Of a stretch of 64,000 nucleotides of DNA, positions 18,221 to 28,210 are shown piece by piece. How positions within the stretch are numbered: the stretch's first letter is position 1; each line of letters begins with the position of its first letter. Location of the stretch: the NCBI RefSeq assembly GCF_000222585.1, contig NZ_AFWE01000182.1, forward strand, positions 1 through 64,000, in the 5' to 3' direction. The notes beneath the pieces were generated by a model. The model was not told the origin of the DNA. It saw only the letters and a program-made list of their open reading frames with translations, and made no database searches. Source of the DNA: Vibrio scophthalmi LMG 19158. GTDB taxonomy: Bacteria > Pseudomonadota > Gammaproteobacteria > Enterobacterales > Vibrionaceae. Made by a program: the position numbers and the translations under genes.

Positions 18221-20827
18221 CTAAGCATCAAGCGCTTTACTTACCTTTTCAAACAAGTCTTTGGCGAGATTATCCATCGCTTTGAGTTGTTCAAGTTCGG
18301 CACGAATCATAGCTTGTCTTTGCTCGTCATACTTACCCAGTTTTAATAATGGATCAATTAATCGCGAAGCAACTTGTGGGTTACTACTATTCAATTCACG
18401 CAAAATCTCACCAGCAAACTGATAGCCAGAGCCATCTTTAGCGTGAAAATGCACCGGGTTCATATTCAAAAATGAACCGATTAAACTACGGGTACGGTTA
18501 GGGTTTTTCAAACTAAACGCTTCATGTTTCATAGTTTGCTTAATTACAGTGAGTACATCATCCGCTGGATTAGTACCTTGTAGCGCAAACCATTTGTCCA
18601 TCACTAGGCCATCATGTTTCCATTTCGCACTGTAATCCGCCATCAAAGTTTCGCGACAGGCAAGTTGCGCCGAGTTAGCCGCGCTCATCGCTGCCATGGT
18701 ATCTGTCATGTTATTTGCATTCGCGTATTGCTGTTCAGCTAATGTATTACCTTGATCGGTTAACGCTAAGTAGGACAAAGCCGTATTACGCAATGCACGT
18801 TGACCTATCGCAGCGTGATCAATGGTGTATTCATCTTGAACTAAGCTAAAGTAAATCGCACTGAGCTCATCTTGCAATGCAATCGCCAATTGCTGCTTGA
18901 TGGCCTTTAACACGTGAGCGATAGCATCAACATCAACAGTTTTATACCAACCCGAAACTTCGTTATGACTTGGCAACGATAGCACTTCAGCGATGAATGC
19001 TGGCTCTAACTCTTGGCTGAGTAGTACACCACGGAAGGCATCGATCACGGCTTCAGGCAATTCAACATCACCGCCTTGCTGCACGACTTCTACGTTATGG
19101 CGAATATATTTTGCCAACAACATTTGGCCAGCATCCCAACGGGCAAACTCATTGCGTGCATGAACCATTAAGAACGTTAGTTCTTCATCGCTATAATCGT
19201 ATTCCAATATCACTGGTGCTGAAAACTCTCGCAGTAGTGAAGGTACTGGTTTTTCTGATACGTTCTCAAACACAAAGGTTTGTTTATCTTGGGTAACGTT
19301 CAAGACATGATGTACTTTTTTACCGTTACAGCGTAACTCAATCACATCACCTTGTGGCGTGTAGAGCTCGATATCAAAAGGAATATGCAGCGCTTGTTTC
19401 TCTTTTTGATCTTGTGTCGCCTCGGTTGATTGTTCAATCGTTAACGCATAGGTTTTGGCTGATTGATCATACTGGCTAGAAACGCGAACCGTTGGCGTAC
19501 CTGACTGACTGTACCACAGGCGGAATTGAGTCAGGTCAACACCCGTTGCATCTTCCATAGCAGAAACAAAATCTTCGCAAGTTGCAGCCGTGCCATCGTG
19601 GCGCTCAAAGTAAAGCTTCATGCCTTTTTGGAATCCTTCTTCACCCAATAAGGTATGGTACATGCGGATAACTTCACTGCCCTTTTCATATACCGTTAAG
19701 GTGTAGAAGTTGTTCATCTCGATCACTTTCTCAGGTCGGATCGGGTGAGACATTGGACTCGCATCTTCGGCAAATTGAGGGCCACGAATAATGCGCACAT
19801 TGCCAATGCGGTTAACCGCTCGCGAGCCAAGATCGGATGAAAACTCTTGGTCACGGAAAACCGTTAAGCCTTCTTTCAAACTTAATTGGAACCAATCGCG
19901 ACAAGTCACGCGGTTACCCGTCCAGTTGTGGAAATATTCATGGCCGATGACCGCTTCAATGCCAAGATAATCAGTGTCAGTCGCTGTTTGGTCATTTGCT
20001 AAAACGAATTTAGAGTTGAAAACGTTCAAGCCTTTGTTTTCCATTGCCCCCATGTTGAAGAAATCAACGGCAACAATCATATAAATATCAAGATCGTACT
20101 CTAGATTGAAACGTTGCTCGTCCCACTTCATTGAATTGATTAATGACACCATTGCATGATTTGCACGTTCCAAGTTGCCTTTGTCGACAAAAATTTCCAA
20201 CTCAACTTGTCGGCCTGATTGTGTTTTGTATTGATCGCGCAACACATCAAAATCACCGGCGACTAAAGCAAATAAGTAAGATGGTTTCGGATGTGGATCT
20301 TGCCATTGCACCCAGTGACGTCCACCGTCTAAGTCACCTTGTGCGATACGATTACCATTACTCAATAGGAATGGGTACTGAGTTTTATCCGCGATTACTT
20401 TGGTGGTGTATTTCGCCAAAACATCAGGACGGTCAAGGTAGAATGTAATACGACGGAAACCTTCTGCTTCACATTGAGTGCAATACGCGCCACCCGATTT
20501 GTATAAACCCTCAAGTAAGGTGTTCGCTTCAGGATTGACTTCTGTCACGATCGTTAACGTAAACTCACTTGGCAATTGATGGATATGCAGTCCGTCATCG
20601 ACTTGCTCGAACTTATCCCAAACTTGACCATTAACCTCTAGGCTCTTTAAAACCAAACCGTCGCCATCCAACTCAAGAGTCGTGCTCTCTGCTCGTTGTT
20701 TTACTTGCGATACGGCAGTGACAATCGTTGCGGTATCGTGCAACTCAAAAGTCAGGTCAATATCGGTGATGGTGTGAGATGGTGACTGATAGTCTTTACG
20801 GTATTTGGCTTGAGGAGTATGAGCCAT
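18221..20827 (-). CDS. pepN: aminopeptidase N
   Basis: Broad-specificity M1 zinc aminopeptidase of the cytoplasm, needed in late steps of protein turnover. The 868-residue product has GAMEN (260-264), which binds the substrate N-terminus, and the zinc site HEYFH (296-300) with Glu319 in SLKEG. The four-domain length matches E. coli PepN (870). Single gene with terminators on both sides. Confidence 0.98.
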   Translation of the reverse strand: MAHTPQAKYRKDYQSPSHTITDIDLTFELHDTATIVTAVSQVKQRAESTTLELDGDGLVLKSLEVNGQVWDKFEQVDDGLHIHQLPSEFTLTIVTEVNPEANTLLEGLYKSGGAYCTQCEAEGFRRITFYLDRPDVLAKYTTKVIADKTQYPFLLSNGNRIAQGDLDGGRHWVQWQDPHPKPSYLFALVAGDFDVLRDQYKTQSGRQVELEIFVDKGNLERANHAMVSLINSMKWDEQRFNLEYDLDIYMIVAVDFFNMGAMENKGLNVFNSKFVLANDQTATDTDYLGIEAVIGHEYFHNWTGNRVTCRDWFQLSLKEGLTVFRDQEFSSDLGSRAVNRIGNVRIIRGPQFAEDASPMSHPIRPEKVIEMNNFYTLTVYEKGSEVIRMYHTLLGEEGFQKGMKLYFERHDGTAATCEDFVSAMEDATGVDLTQFRLWYSQSGTPTVRVSSQYDQSAKTYALTIEQSTEATQDQKEKQALHIPFDIELYTPQGDVIELRCNGKKVHHVLNVTQDKQTFVFENVSEKPVPSLLREFSAPVILEYDYSDEELTFLMVHARNEFARWDAGQMLLAKYIRHNVEVVQQGGDVELPEAVIDAFRGVLLSQELEPAFIAEVLSLPSHNEVSGWYKTVDVDAIAHVLKAIKQQLAIALQDELSAIYFSLVQDEYTIDHAAIGQRALRNTALSYLALTDQGNTLAEQQYANANNMTDTMAAMSAANSAQLACRETLMADYSAKWKHDGLVMDKWFALQGTNPADDVLTVIKQTMKHEAFSLKNPNRTRSLIGSFLNMNPVHFHAKDGSGYQFAGEILRELNSSNPQVASRLIDPLLKLGKYDEQRQAMIRAELEQLKAMDNLAKDLFEKVSKALDA

Positions 20828-20881
20828 GACTAAATCCTTCTAATGAATATTTTTGTTCAGTTAGCTTACAACTCTGAAAAC

Positions 20882-20919
20882 AAAAAAACGAGGCATTCTC
20901 TATAATTGCCTCGTTTTTT
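20882..20919. terminator. bidirectional-looking terminator upstream of pepN
   Basis: ACGAGGCA / TGCCTCGT stem with A-run before and T-run after. It ends the minus-strand gene at 20976. Confidence 0.82.
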
Positions 20920-20975
20920 ACTGTAATTTGTTTGCTATACCAACAGATTGTCTAATCGCTCGTCGCTCGCTAGAG

Positions 20976-21638
20976 TTATCGAATCCGATTCAGTACCGCG
21001 AACATTTCCCCTTCTTCTGTTTCAATCGTCAAAGTATCTTGATTCAATTTATAACGGGTATTATGTTCACCATTTTCATATAGCAGTACGAGATTTTCAC
21101 CCTCGGTATAATAAACACCTTGGTGGATGGCTTCATCTCCCTCTTTATTACTGACTTTAAACTGGAAAATGAAATCGGGTTGCAGCACTAAATCCATACG
21201 GTTAACATCATTCTCTTCCAAATCGTATCCCGCAAGATGCTCGCTCGACCACATCCCCGCAAGAGAATTAGACAACGCTTTAGTAAAAACGACGCCGTTG
21301 AGATTCAATAGATTATGGTTACCCGAGTATTGATAAACCTGAGGCTGGTCAGTATGAAGGCCCAGAATTATCGTATCGTCATTGGCGGTGTACATCCCTT
21401 CCCAATGATCGACACTGTAATCTCTTTTTTGAATATCAATTGTGAAATTGTATTTTGAATCGAGGGTCAGTTTAATCGCCAAAAAGTTCTCTTGTGAATC
21501 TTCAGGATTAGGATTAACTAAGTACCAATCTCCGAGAAGAAATGGATGATCGAAATAACTGAGTGCATCACTATCTTTCGCAGGAGCTCCCCATACACTT
21601 AAACTGAAACACGCAAGTAAAATCCCTAATAATTTCAT
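20976..21638 (-). CDS. exported protein of unknown function
   Basis: A 220-residue protein with a clear signal peptide (MKLLGILLACFSLSVWG, cleaved near GAPA), so periplasmic. The mature part alternates hydrophobic and charged residues in strand-like pattern and contains two similar segments (LLGDWYL near residue 35 and LAGMWSS near residue 125), each followed by strand-rich stretches. This suggests a duplicated small beta-barrel or lipocalin-like fold, which is inference only. It lies between pepN and prc with its own terminator. No family recognised. Confidence 0.75.
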   Translation of the reverse strand: MKLLGILLACFSLSVWGAPAKDSDALSYFDHPFLLGDWYLVNPNPEDSQENFLAIKLTLDSKYNFTIDIQKRDYSVDHWEGMYTANDDTIILGLHTDQPQVYQYSGNHNLLNLNGVVFTKALSNSLAGMWSSEHLAGYDLEENDVNRMDLVLQPDFIFQFKVSNKEGDEAIHQGVYYTEGENLVLLYENGEHNTRYKLNQDTLTIETEEGEMFAVLNRIR

Positions 21639-21727
21639 AACGCTTCCCCTTACTTTTATTTTAAGCGTAGGAGCAACTGAGCTATAAAGCTAAATTTTTT
21701 GATCTAGATCACGTTATTTATGGGCAC

Positions 21728-21755
21728 AAAAAAAGCGAGCTTAATGCTCGCTTTT
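21728..21755. terminator. intrinsic terminator of the prc unit
   Basis: AAGCGAGC / GCTCGCTT stem with a seven-T run on the minus strand, about 17 bp past the prc stop; also T-rich on the plus strand. Confidence 0.85.
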
Positions 21756-21771
21756 ATATTCATGTCGTTAA

Positions 21772-23766
21772 TTATTGGATCATATCAACCATAATCGCGA
21801 CAGATTCGTCTAAATATGCGTCTGGCGCTTCATAATCCTTCGGAATATCATCCAAAGTCTTATAAGGCTTTAAGCCTGCGGCTGCTTGGCGCTCATTGAC
21901 TCGAGTTAAGCGTAAAACATCTGCTTCATCACTGATCCGTTGACGTTCTTTCTCATTTAAAGAAAGGGCGTTATCTTCTTTTTCAGCATTGTAGCGTTCG
22001 ATGTCTTGAGCAATAAATCCGAACTCGAGATCATTGGCAATACGGGTTTGGTGCTGTGCATCTAACTTAGCGATAATATTTTCGTTACTCTGTAACTTTT
22101 TATAATTCGCTTTGTCGATGCTATCCCATGGTAAAGCATTATCCTCGACACTCTCGCCCGTTTCTGCCGGATCGATTGGCGTTGGGTATGCGATATCAGG
22201 AACGACACCTTTGTTCTGAGTACTACCACCATCAATTCGGTAGAATTTTTGTATGGTGTATTGAACGTAACCCAACTCTTTATCAAACAGATCGTAGATA
22301 TGGTTCAATGAACGGTGTTGTTGAACAGTACCTTTACCAAAAGAGTTCTCTCCAACCACAATTCCTCGACCATAATCTTGCATTGCGGCGGCAAAGATTT
22401 CAGAAGCCGATGCACTATAGCGATTAACTAAGACCATTAATGGGCCTTCGTAACTGATCACATCATCAGTGTCATTGTTTACACTAACACGACCGTAGCT
22501 ATCACGTACTTGAACCACCGGACCACTGGTAATAAATAAACCAGACAGTGCCGTGGCTTCCGTTAATGCACCACCACCGTTATTACGCAAATCAACGATA
22601 ATCCCGTCAACCTTCTTCGCTTTAAGATCCACAAGTAACTTGTCAGTATCTTTCGCAAGGCCGACGTAGAAACTTGGCACTTCTAACACGCCAATTTTCT
22701 TACCATCTTGCTCGATAATTTCAGATTTTACCGCGCGATCTTCTAAGCGAACTTTATCTCGAACAATCGAGATAATTTGGCTCTTGGCATCTTTACCTTC
22801 TGGTAAGACTTCCAGTTTAACCGTCGTACCTTTCGGCCCTTTGATCAACTGAACGACATCATCAAGACGCCAACCAATCACATCGACCATCTCTTCGCCG
22901 TCTTGACCAACGCTGACGATACGATCTCCTTCACCTATTTGTTTACTTTTCGCAGCTGGGCCACCAGCTACTAAAGAACGAATAATGGTGTAGTCATCTG
23001 TCATTTGCAGAACGGCACCGATCCCTTCAAGGGATAAATTCATTTCCTGTTGGAATTGATCGGCATTGCGAGGAGACAAGTAACTGGTATGGGGATCAAC
23101 TTCACGCGCAAAGGCATTCATATAAATTTGAAATGCATCTTCGTTGTGAGTTTGACTTAGGCGTTTGAGCGCGTTGTTATAACGTTTACCTAAAACCTCT
23201 TTGATCTCATCCCAGCTTTTACCTGTTAACTTCAGGTTCAAAGCATCGTACTTAACGCGCTTACGCCACAACTCATCAATCTCAGCCGTGGTTTTTGGCC
23301 AAGTCGCCTCACTACGGTCAAGTTCGATTGATTCATCAACATTAAAATCCATCTCTTTATCAAGCAGTGATAATGCGTATTCAAAACGCTCATAACGACG
23401 CTTGATCGATTGATTGTAAATATCGAAAGCAATCTGGTTATCACCAGACTTCAATTGATCATCGAGAGATTTATCCCAAGCAGAGAACTTATCAATATCC
23501 GCTTGAGTGAAGATGTTCTTGTTGTAGTCGAGCAATTCTAGATAACGATCGAAGATCGCTTGCGAGAATGTGTCGTCAAGAGTGAAATGTTTGTAATGAG
23601 AACGAGTAAATCGAGAAGTAACACGTTTACTTGCCGTCTTATGCTGAGTTTCAGGTACAAGGACAGGTAAATCAGTGATTTCGATATTCGCTTCGAGAGC
23701 GGCTGCTGGATTAGCTGCTAGCAATAAGCTAGCAGCAATCAGAGAAATATTTAAACGGCATTTCAT
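21772..23766 (-). CDS. prc: tail-specific (C-terminal processing) protease Prc
   Basis: Periplasmic protease that trims or degrades proteins from their C-termini, including PBP3 and peptidoglycan hydrolases in E. coli. The 664-residue product has a signal peptide (cleaved near AAALEA), a PDZ domain (about 235-330) and the S41 catalytic core, with Ser453 in NRYSASASEIF and Lys478 in SFGKGTVQ forming the dyad. AAAGGAGAG precedes the ATG, which lies 17 bp after proQ, so proQ and prc form an operon, as in E. coli. Confidence 0.97.
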   Translation of the reverse strand: MKCRLNISLIAASLLLAANPAAALEANIEITDLPVLVPETQHKTASKRVTSRFTRSHYKHFTLDDTFSQAIFDRYLELLDYNKNIFTQADIDKFSAWDKSLDDQLKSGDNQIAFDIYNQSIKRRYERFEYALSLLDKEMDFNVDESIELDRSEATWPKTTAEIDELWRKRVKYDALNLKLTGKSWDEIKEVLGKRYNNALKRLSQTHNEDAFQIYMNAFAREVDPHTSYLSPRNADQFQQEMNLSLEGIGAVLQMTDDYTIIRSLVAGGPAAKSKQIGEGDRIVSVGQDGEEMVDVIGWRLDDVVQLIKGPKGTTVKLEVLPEGKDAKSQIISIVRDKVRLEDRAVKSEIIEQDGKKIGVLEVPSFYVGLAKDTDKLLVDLKAKKVDGIIVDLRNNGGGALTEATALSGLFITSGPVVQVRDSYGRVSVNNDTDDVISYEGPLMVLVNRYSASASEIFAAAMQDYGRGIVVGENSFGKGTVQQHRSLNHIYDLFDKELGYVQYTIQKFYRIDGGSTQNKGVVPDIAYPTPIDPAETGESVEDNALPWDSIDKANYKKLQSNENIIAKLDAQHQTRIANDLEFGFIAQDIERYNAEKEDNALSLNEKERQRISDEADVLRLTRVNERQAAAGLKPYKTLDDIPKDYEAPDAYLDESVAIMVDMIQ

Positions 23767-23783
23767 GCGTAGGAGACTCTCCT

Positions 23784-24416
23784 TTATGCGCGAAGGTGCT
23801 CCGCTTTCACAACCATTTGTAGGCCGTTAGACAGTTGAACTCGCACATCTTCCTTATTGATTTCAACGATAGTCGCTGCCATGTTTCCTTTGCCCATGTT
23901 CACGTTTACTTCATTACCAACGCGTACTTCGTCAGCGTTTAGTGCACGTGTTTCTACTGGTGCTTGAGCTTTTGGCGCTTTATTCGCTTGTGGGCGACGC
24001 GCTTGCTGAGGCTTCTTGCCTGCTGGCTTCGCTTTCGCTTTTGCTTCTTCACGAGCTTTTTGCGCTTGCTCTTTCTTACGAGCTTGCACTTTTGCTTTGC
24101 TTTCAGCTAGCGCTGCTTTAGCGTGTTCAACGTGCTCTTCGTCTAGCTCACCACATGGGTTGCCATCTAGGTCAACGCGTACTGCACCTGGTTTAGCACC
24201 GTGCAGGTAACGCCATGATGAAGTGTACTGTCTTAACGCTGCGCGAAGCTGAGTTTTACTTACTTTCGGGTCATCAGATAGACGATCCGCAAGATCTTGA
24301 AAAATACCAATTTTGAGTGGTTTTGCTTCACCTTCTAAAGTAAAGCACTTAGGGAAACATTCAGCAACGTATGCAATGATTTCTTTGCTGTTTTTTAACT
24401 TTTCAGTGTTTTCCAT
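23784..24416 (-). CDS. proQ: RNA chaperone ProQ
   Basis: Global RNA-binding protein that stabilises 3' ends and small RNAs. The 210-residue product has an N-terminal FinO-like domain (about 1-120), a lysine/alanine-rich linker (about 125-165) and a C-terminal Tudor-like domain ending in MVVKAEHL. The start at 24416 matches the family N-terminus ([12 protein letters not shown]) and is preceded by AGGAAC; upstream in-frame codons would add 29 unsupported residues. The lysine-rich linker leaves a long open shadow frame on the other strand. Confidence 0.97.
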   Translation of the reverse strand: MENTEKLKNSKEIIAYVAECFPKCFTLEGEAKPLKIGIFQDLADRLSDDPKVSKTQLRAALRQYTSSWRYLHGAKPGAVRVDLDGNPCGELDEEHVEHAKAALAESKAKVQARKKEQAQKAREEAKAKAKPAGKKPQQARRPQANKAPKAQAPVETRALNADEVRVGNEVNVNMGKGNMAATIVEINKEDVRVQLSNGLQMVVKAEHLRA

Positions 24417-24517
24417 GGGGGTTCCTGGTTCATGCGGACGTTCCGCGAGCATCATTAAGATAAATATTTCAGGTATTATAGTGACCTGAAAGCGAAAAAC
24501 CACACTCTAACGCTAAT

Positions 24518-24991
24518 TTATGCCTTGATAGCGTGTGAATTGAGCAGGTTTTCTACTTCAGCCATCAAAAATGTCAAACCTTGCTCGTCTTCTTCGCTGA
24601 ATCGACCAATATTTGGACTATCGATATCTAAAACTCCGGCTATTTTACCACTAATTGAGAAAGGAATCACAATCTCTGAGTTACTTGCTGCATCACAAGC
24701 GATGTGTCCGTCGAATTGATGAACATCATAAACGCGTTGCACCGTGTTTGTTGCCGCCGCGGTACCACACACTCCTCGACCAACTGGAATTCGCACACAA
24801 GCCGGTTTTCCTTGAAATGGTCCCAAAACCAATTCGTCTTGTTCGAGAAGATAAAAGCCGACCCAATTGAGATCGGTTAATTCCATATTGAGTAATGCAC
24901 TCAGATTCGACAAATTCGCGATAAAATTGCTTTCTGTTTCCAGTAATGCCAACGCTTGCTTGGTTAGACGCTGGTAATGTTCTATTTTCAT
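24518..24991 (-). CDS. msrC: free methionine-(R)-sulfoxide reductase (GAF domain)
   Basis: Reduces free methionine-R-sulfoxide in the cytoplasm using thioredoxin. The 157-residue single GAF domain includes the three cysteines expected for fRMsr (PACVRIPVGRGVCG and the HIACDAAS segment) and the NWVGFYL and VLDIDSP motifs. Same strand as proQ, about 100 bp upstream of it. E. coli yebR occupies the same neighbourhood. Confidence 0.93.
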   Translation of the reverse strand: MKIEHYQRLTKQALALLETESNFIANLSNLSALLNMELTDLNWVGFYLLEQDELVLGPFQGKPACVRIPVGRGVCGTAAATNTVQRVYDVHQFDGHIACDAASNSEIVIPFSISGKIAGVLDIDSPNIGRFSEEDEQGLTFLMAEVENLLNSHAIKA

Positions 24992-25090
24992 ATTATCTAC
25001 CGAGTGTTTTTTCTATTTGAAAACATGAGACTTCTACTTCGATTCTACGTACAATTGCCATAACTATTAATAATAAGCATTATCACTTAA

Positions 25091-26887
25091 ATGACAGCAG
25101 ACGCTAACACTCTTAGCCGTTCTTGGCTTATAACTCAAGTAAAAAACAACAAGTCAAAATTGCTTGTTGCGAACCTTGTCGCCATTATTGCTACCCTCAT
25201 TAGTGTTCCTATCCCGCTTCTTATGCCTTTGATGGTTGATGAGGTATTGTTAAACAAGCCAGGAGAAGGCTTGGCATTAATGAATGAGGTGCTACCCGCC
25301 GCTATTCAAACGCCAACCGGATATATCTTCTTTACGCTATTTCTCATTGTGCTAATGCGCAGTGGTAGCCAGGCGCTCAATATTCTGCAGAGCCGTCAGT
25401 TTACCTTGGTATCAAAAACCATCACTTATCAAATGCGCAGCAAGATGATTGATAAACTTGGTCGCATTAGTATTCGTCAATACGAAACGCAAGGCAGCGG
25501 TGGCATCAATGCCCATTTAGTCACCGATATAGAAACCATCGATCAATTTATCGGTTCGACGTTAAGTAAATTTATTATTAGCTTGTTAACGGTGCTCGGC
25601 ACCGCTGGCGTTTTACTTTGGTTAGATTGGCGTCTGGGGCTATTTATTCTGTTGGTCAATCCTATCGTTATCTACTTCTCACGTAAGCTAGGCAGCAAAG
25701 TAAAACACCTCAAAAAACGTGAGAATCAATCTTTTGAGCGTTTTCAGAATCGTCTGGTGGAAACGTTAGATGGAATCTATCAATTGCGTGCGGCCAACAA
25801 AGAACGAGAATTTTTAACCGAGCTTAAACTGCAAGCAAATCAAGTTCGTCTCGATGCCGACAAATACGCATGGCAATCAGAAGCGGCTGGACGACTCTCC
25901 TTCTTATTATTCTTACTCGGCTTCGAACTATTTCGCGCCGTCGCGATGCTAATGGTGCTATTTAGTGATTTAACCATTGGTCAGATTTTTGCGGTATTCG
26001 GTTACCTGTGGTTTATGCTCGGCCCCGTTCAAGAGTTACTTGGCATTCAGTTCTCTTGGTATAGCGCCAAAGCGGCATTGGCCCGCATCAATACCCTGCT
26101 TCAATTAGAAGAAGAATATCGCCCAGTGAGTAAGGTCAATCCATTTGTCGAAGGGCAAGAAGTCGACGTATCAATAGAAGACGTAACTTTCTCCTATAAT
26201 GAAGAGACAAAAGTACTCAATAATCTTTCTTTGCATATACCAGCGGGCAAGAAAGTGGCGTTGGTTGGTGCGAGTGGTGGCGGTAAGTCCACCTTGATAC
26301 AATTGCTGATTGGTGTCTATCGACAAGACTCCGGTCACATAAAATTTAATCATCAAACCACCGATGACATTAGTTTTGATGTAATTCGTGATCAAATAGC
26401 CGTGGTTTTACAGCAACCTATACTATTTAATGACAGCTTGAGGCATAATCTCACGCTTGGTGGTCACTATAGTGACACTCAACTTTGGCAAGCACTCGAG
26501 ATAGCACAAATGCAAGATGTCATCTCGCAACTTAGCCAAGGGCTCGAAACCCAAGTGGGTCGCAACGGTATTCGTTTATCTGGCGGCCAACGCCAACGTT
26601 TGGCGATTGCACGTATGGTACTGAGCGATCCTAAATTCGTCATTCTTGATGAAGCAACATCGGCGTTGGATACCGCGACTGAAGCGGCATTACACCGAGC
26701 TTTGACAGAATTTTTAAGCGGCCGCACAACCTTAATTGTTGCGCACCGTTTATCCGCGGTAAAACAAGCAGATCTCATCTACGTTTTAGAAGATGGTCAA
26801 GTGACCCAGTTTGGGACGCACGGAGAGTTAGTTGAACAACAAGGCTTATATCAAACCCTTTATGGGGCGATACAGTCGCACGGTTAA
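25091..26887 (+). CDS. ABC exporter half-transporter (permease-ATPase fusion)
   Basis: A 598-residue protein with six predicted membrane helices in the first 320 residues and one ATPase domain with GASGGGKST (Walker A), LSGGQRQRLAIAR (signature) and FVILDEATSALD (Walker B). It resembles MsbA/HlyB-type exporters without an N-terminal peptidase or CLD domain, so the substrate cannot be called. It starts the plus-strand unit with letA-letB-rsmF, 18 bp before letA; E. coli has no such exporter between yebR and yebS. A role in lipid traffic alongside LetAB is an inference from position. Confidence 0.9.
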   Translation: MTADANTLSRSWLITQVKNNKSKLLVANLVAIIATLISVPIPLLMPLMVDEVLLNKPGEGLALMNEVLPAAIQTPTGYIFFTLFLIVLMRSGSQALNILQSRQFTLVSKTITYQMRSKMIDKLGRISIRQYETQGSGGINAHLVTDIETIDQFIGSTLSKFIISLLTVLGTAGVLLWLDWRLGLFILLVNPIVIYFSRKLGSKVKHLKKRENQSFERFQNRLVETLDGIYQLRAANKEREFLTELKLQANQVRLDADKYAWQSEAAGRLSFLLFLLGFELFRAVAMLMVLFSDLTIGQIFAVFGYLWFMLGPVQELLGIQFSWYSAKAALARINTLLQLEEEYRPVSKVNPFVEGQEVDVSIEDVTFSYNEETKVLNNLSLHIPAGKKVALVGASGGGKSTLIQLLIGVYRQDSGHIKFNHQTTDDISFDVIRDQIAVVLQQPILFNDSLRHNLTLGGHYSDTQLWQALEIAQMQDVISQLSQGLETQVGRNGIRLSGGQRQRLAIARMVLSDPKFVILDEATSALDTATEAALHRALTEFLSGRTTLIVAHRLSAVKQADLIYVLEDGQVTQFGTHGELVEQQGLYQTLYGAIQSHG

Positions 26888-26905
26888 ACGCGCGACGCTT
26901 TCCCT

Positions 26906-28210
26906 ATGGGGGCTCAAATGAGCCCTCTCGCTCATCAATGCGCACCGAATAAAGTGCGTCTTTGTCAGGGCTGTGAACTACCTGTCGATGTGGTTGACGT
27001 AAAATTGGGTAAAAGTGCCTATTGTCCTCGCTGTCATACTCAACTTTATCGTGGTGGTCGACCATCGCTTTCAGGCAACCTGGCGGTGGCGATAACCTGC
27101 TTGCTGCTTTTTATTCCTTCTCATTTCTTTAACTTCATTAGTATCCGCCTTTTTGGCCAAATGATCCCTGCGACATTACCTTCCGGAGTCTTTTCGTTGT
27201 TCAACGAGGGCTTTATCTTTCTCTCTGCCCTAGTCGTCTTCTGTAGTTCAATCGCGCCGCTATTGGTTTGCAGCTCGGTGGTATTCGCTCACGTGGCGCT
27301 CAAATACCATCATTTTAAACTGCTCAAGTATTCACTATGGATTATTCAGCATCTTAAGCACTGGGTGATGATTGATGTCTTTCTGATCAGTGTTGCTATC
27401 TCGTGTTTTAAACTGCAAGATTATTCCGATATTTTCGTTGGCTATGGTCTATTCGGTCTGATTTTATTGCAGCTGTCGACGGTACTCCTAGTCAGCCGCG
27501 TTAGCATCCGTCGCTATTGGGAAGCCTATCAACAAGAGGCGCAATTTAATTTCGAACACAAAACGATTCACTGCACCAGTTGTCACCTCTCGCAACCTGA
27601 AAATGCATCCTGTGTTCGCTGTCATAGCCCTCTACATCATCGCAAACCTGATTCACTGCAAAAGACGGCAGCGCTATTGCTCGCGGCATCCATTGCCATA
27701 TTTCCTGCGAACTTAATGCCAATTTCGGTGCTGCTGACCAATGGTAAACGTTTAGAAGATACGATCTTTTCTGGCGTGGCGGCGTTGATTAAAAATGGTA
27801 TGACGGGGATCGCAGCGATTATCTTTATCGCCAGTATCGTCGTTCCTGTCGCAAAGATTTTGAGCCTTACTTACATACTGCTGGCAATCAAGTTTAAACG
27901 CAGCATATTTCATCGCCAACGCATGATGGTCTATTTTATCGTTAAGTGGATTGGTAAATGGTCAATGATGGACCTGTTTGTTATTTCGATCATGATGACC
28001 TTAGTTGACCGAGGTCAACTCCTTGACTTTACACCGGGTTATGGTGCTGTTGCTTTTGGTTTTGTTGTGGTACTAACCATGTTAGCAGCGGATAGCTTCG
28101 ACCCGAGATTTATATGGGACAATTATCGCGACCAACGCACTGTTAACGACAGTGCACGCGCTGATTCTTTACAAAACGAGCCTAAACAACAAGAGTCTTT
28201 GAATGAGTAA
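26906..28210 (+). CDS. letA: LetA/PqiA-family inner-membrane lipid transport protein
   Basis: Inner-membrane partner of LetB in intermembrane lipid traffic. The 434-residue product has two zinc-ribbon motifs, CQGCELP...CPRC (about residues 20-45) and CTSCHLS...CVRC (about 224-240), each followed by four-helix membrane domains. Two starts are possible: ATG at 26906, or ATG at 26918 with GGGGG six bases before it. A GGGCTCA/TGAGCCC hairpin spans this start. The end overlaps letB by 8 bp, typical of translational coupling. Confidence 0.93.
   Translation: MGAQMSPLAHQCAPNKVRLCQGCELPVDVVDVKLGKSAYCPRCHTQLYRGGRPSLSGNLAVAITCLLLFIPSHFFNFISIRLFGQMIPATLPSGVFSLFNEGFIFLSALVVFCSSIAPLLVCSSVVFAHVALKYHHFKLLKYSLWIIQHLKHWVMIDVFLISVAISCFKLQDYSDIFVGYGLFGLILLQLSTVLLVSRVSIRRYWEAYQQEAQFNFEHKTIHCTSCHLSQPENASCVRCHSPLHHRKPDSLQKTAALLLAASIAIFPANLMPISVLLTNGKRLEDTIFSGVAALIKNGMTGIAAIIFIASIVVPVAKILSLTYILLAIKFKRSIFHRQRMMVYFIVKWIGKWSMMDLFVISIMMTLVDRGQLLDFTPGYGAVAFGFVVVLTMLAADSFDPRFIWDNYRDQRTVNDSARADSLQNEPKQQESLNE

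Noticed and set aside
24016-24210. Open plus-strand frame within proQ
   Set aside because: It is a shadow of the lysine/alanine-rich ProQ linker on the other strand, without a start signal of its own.
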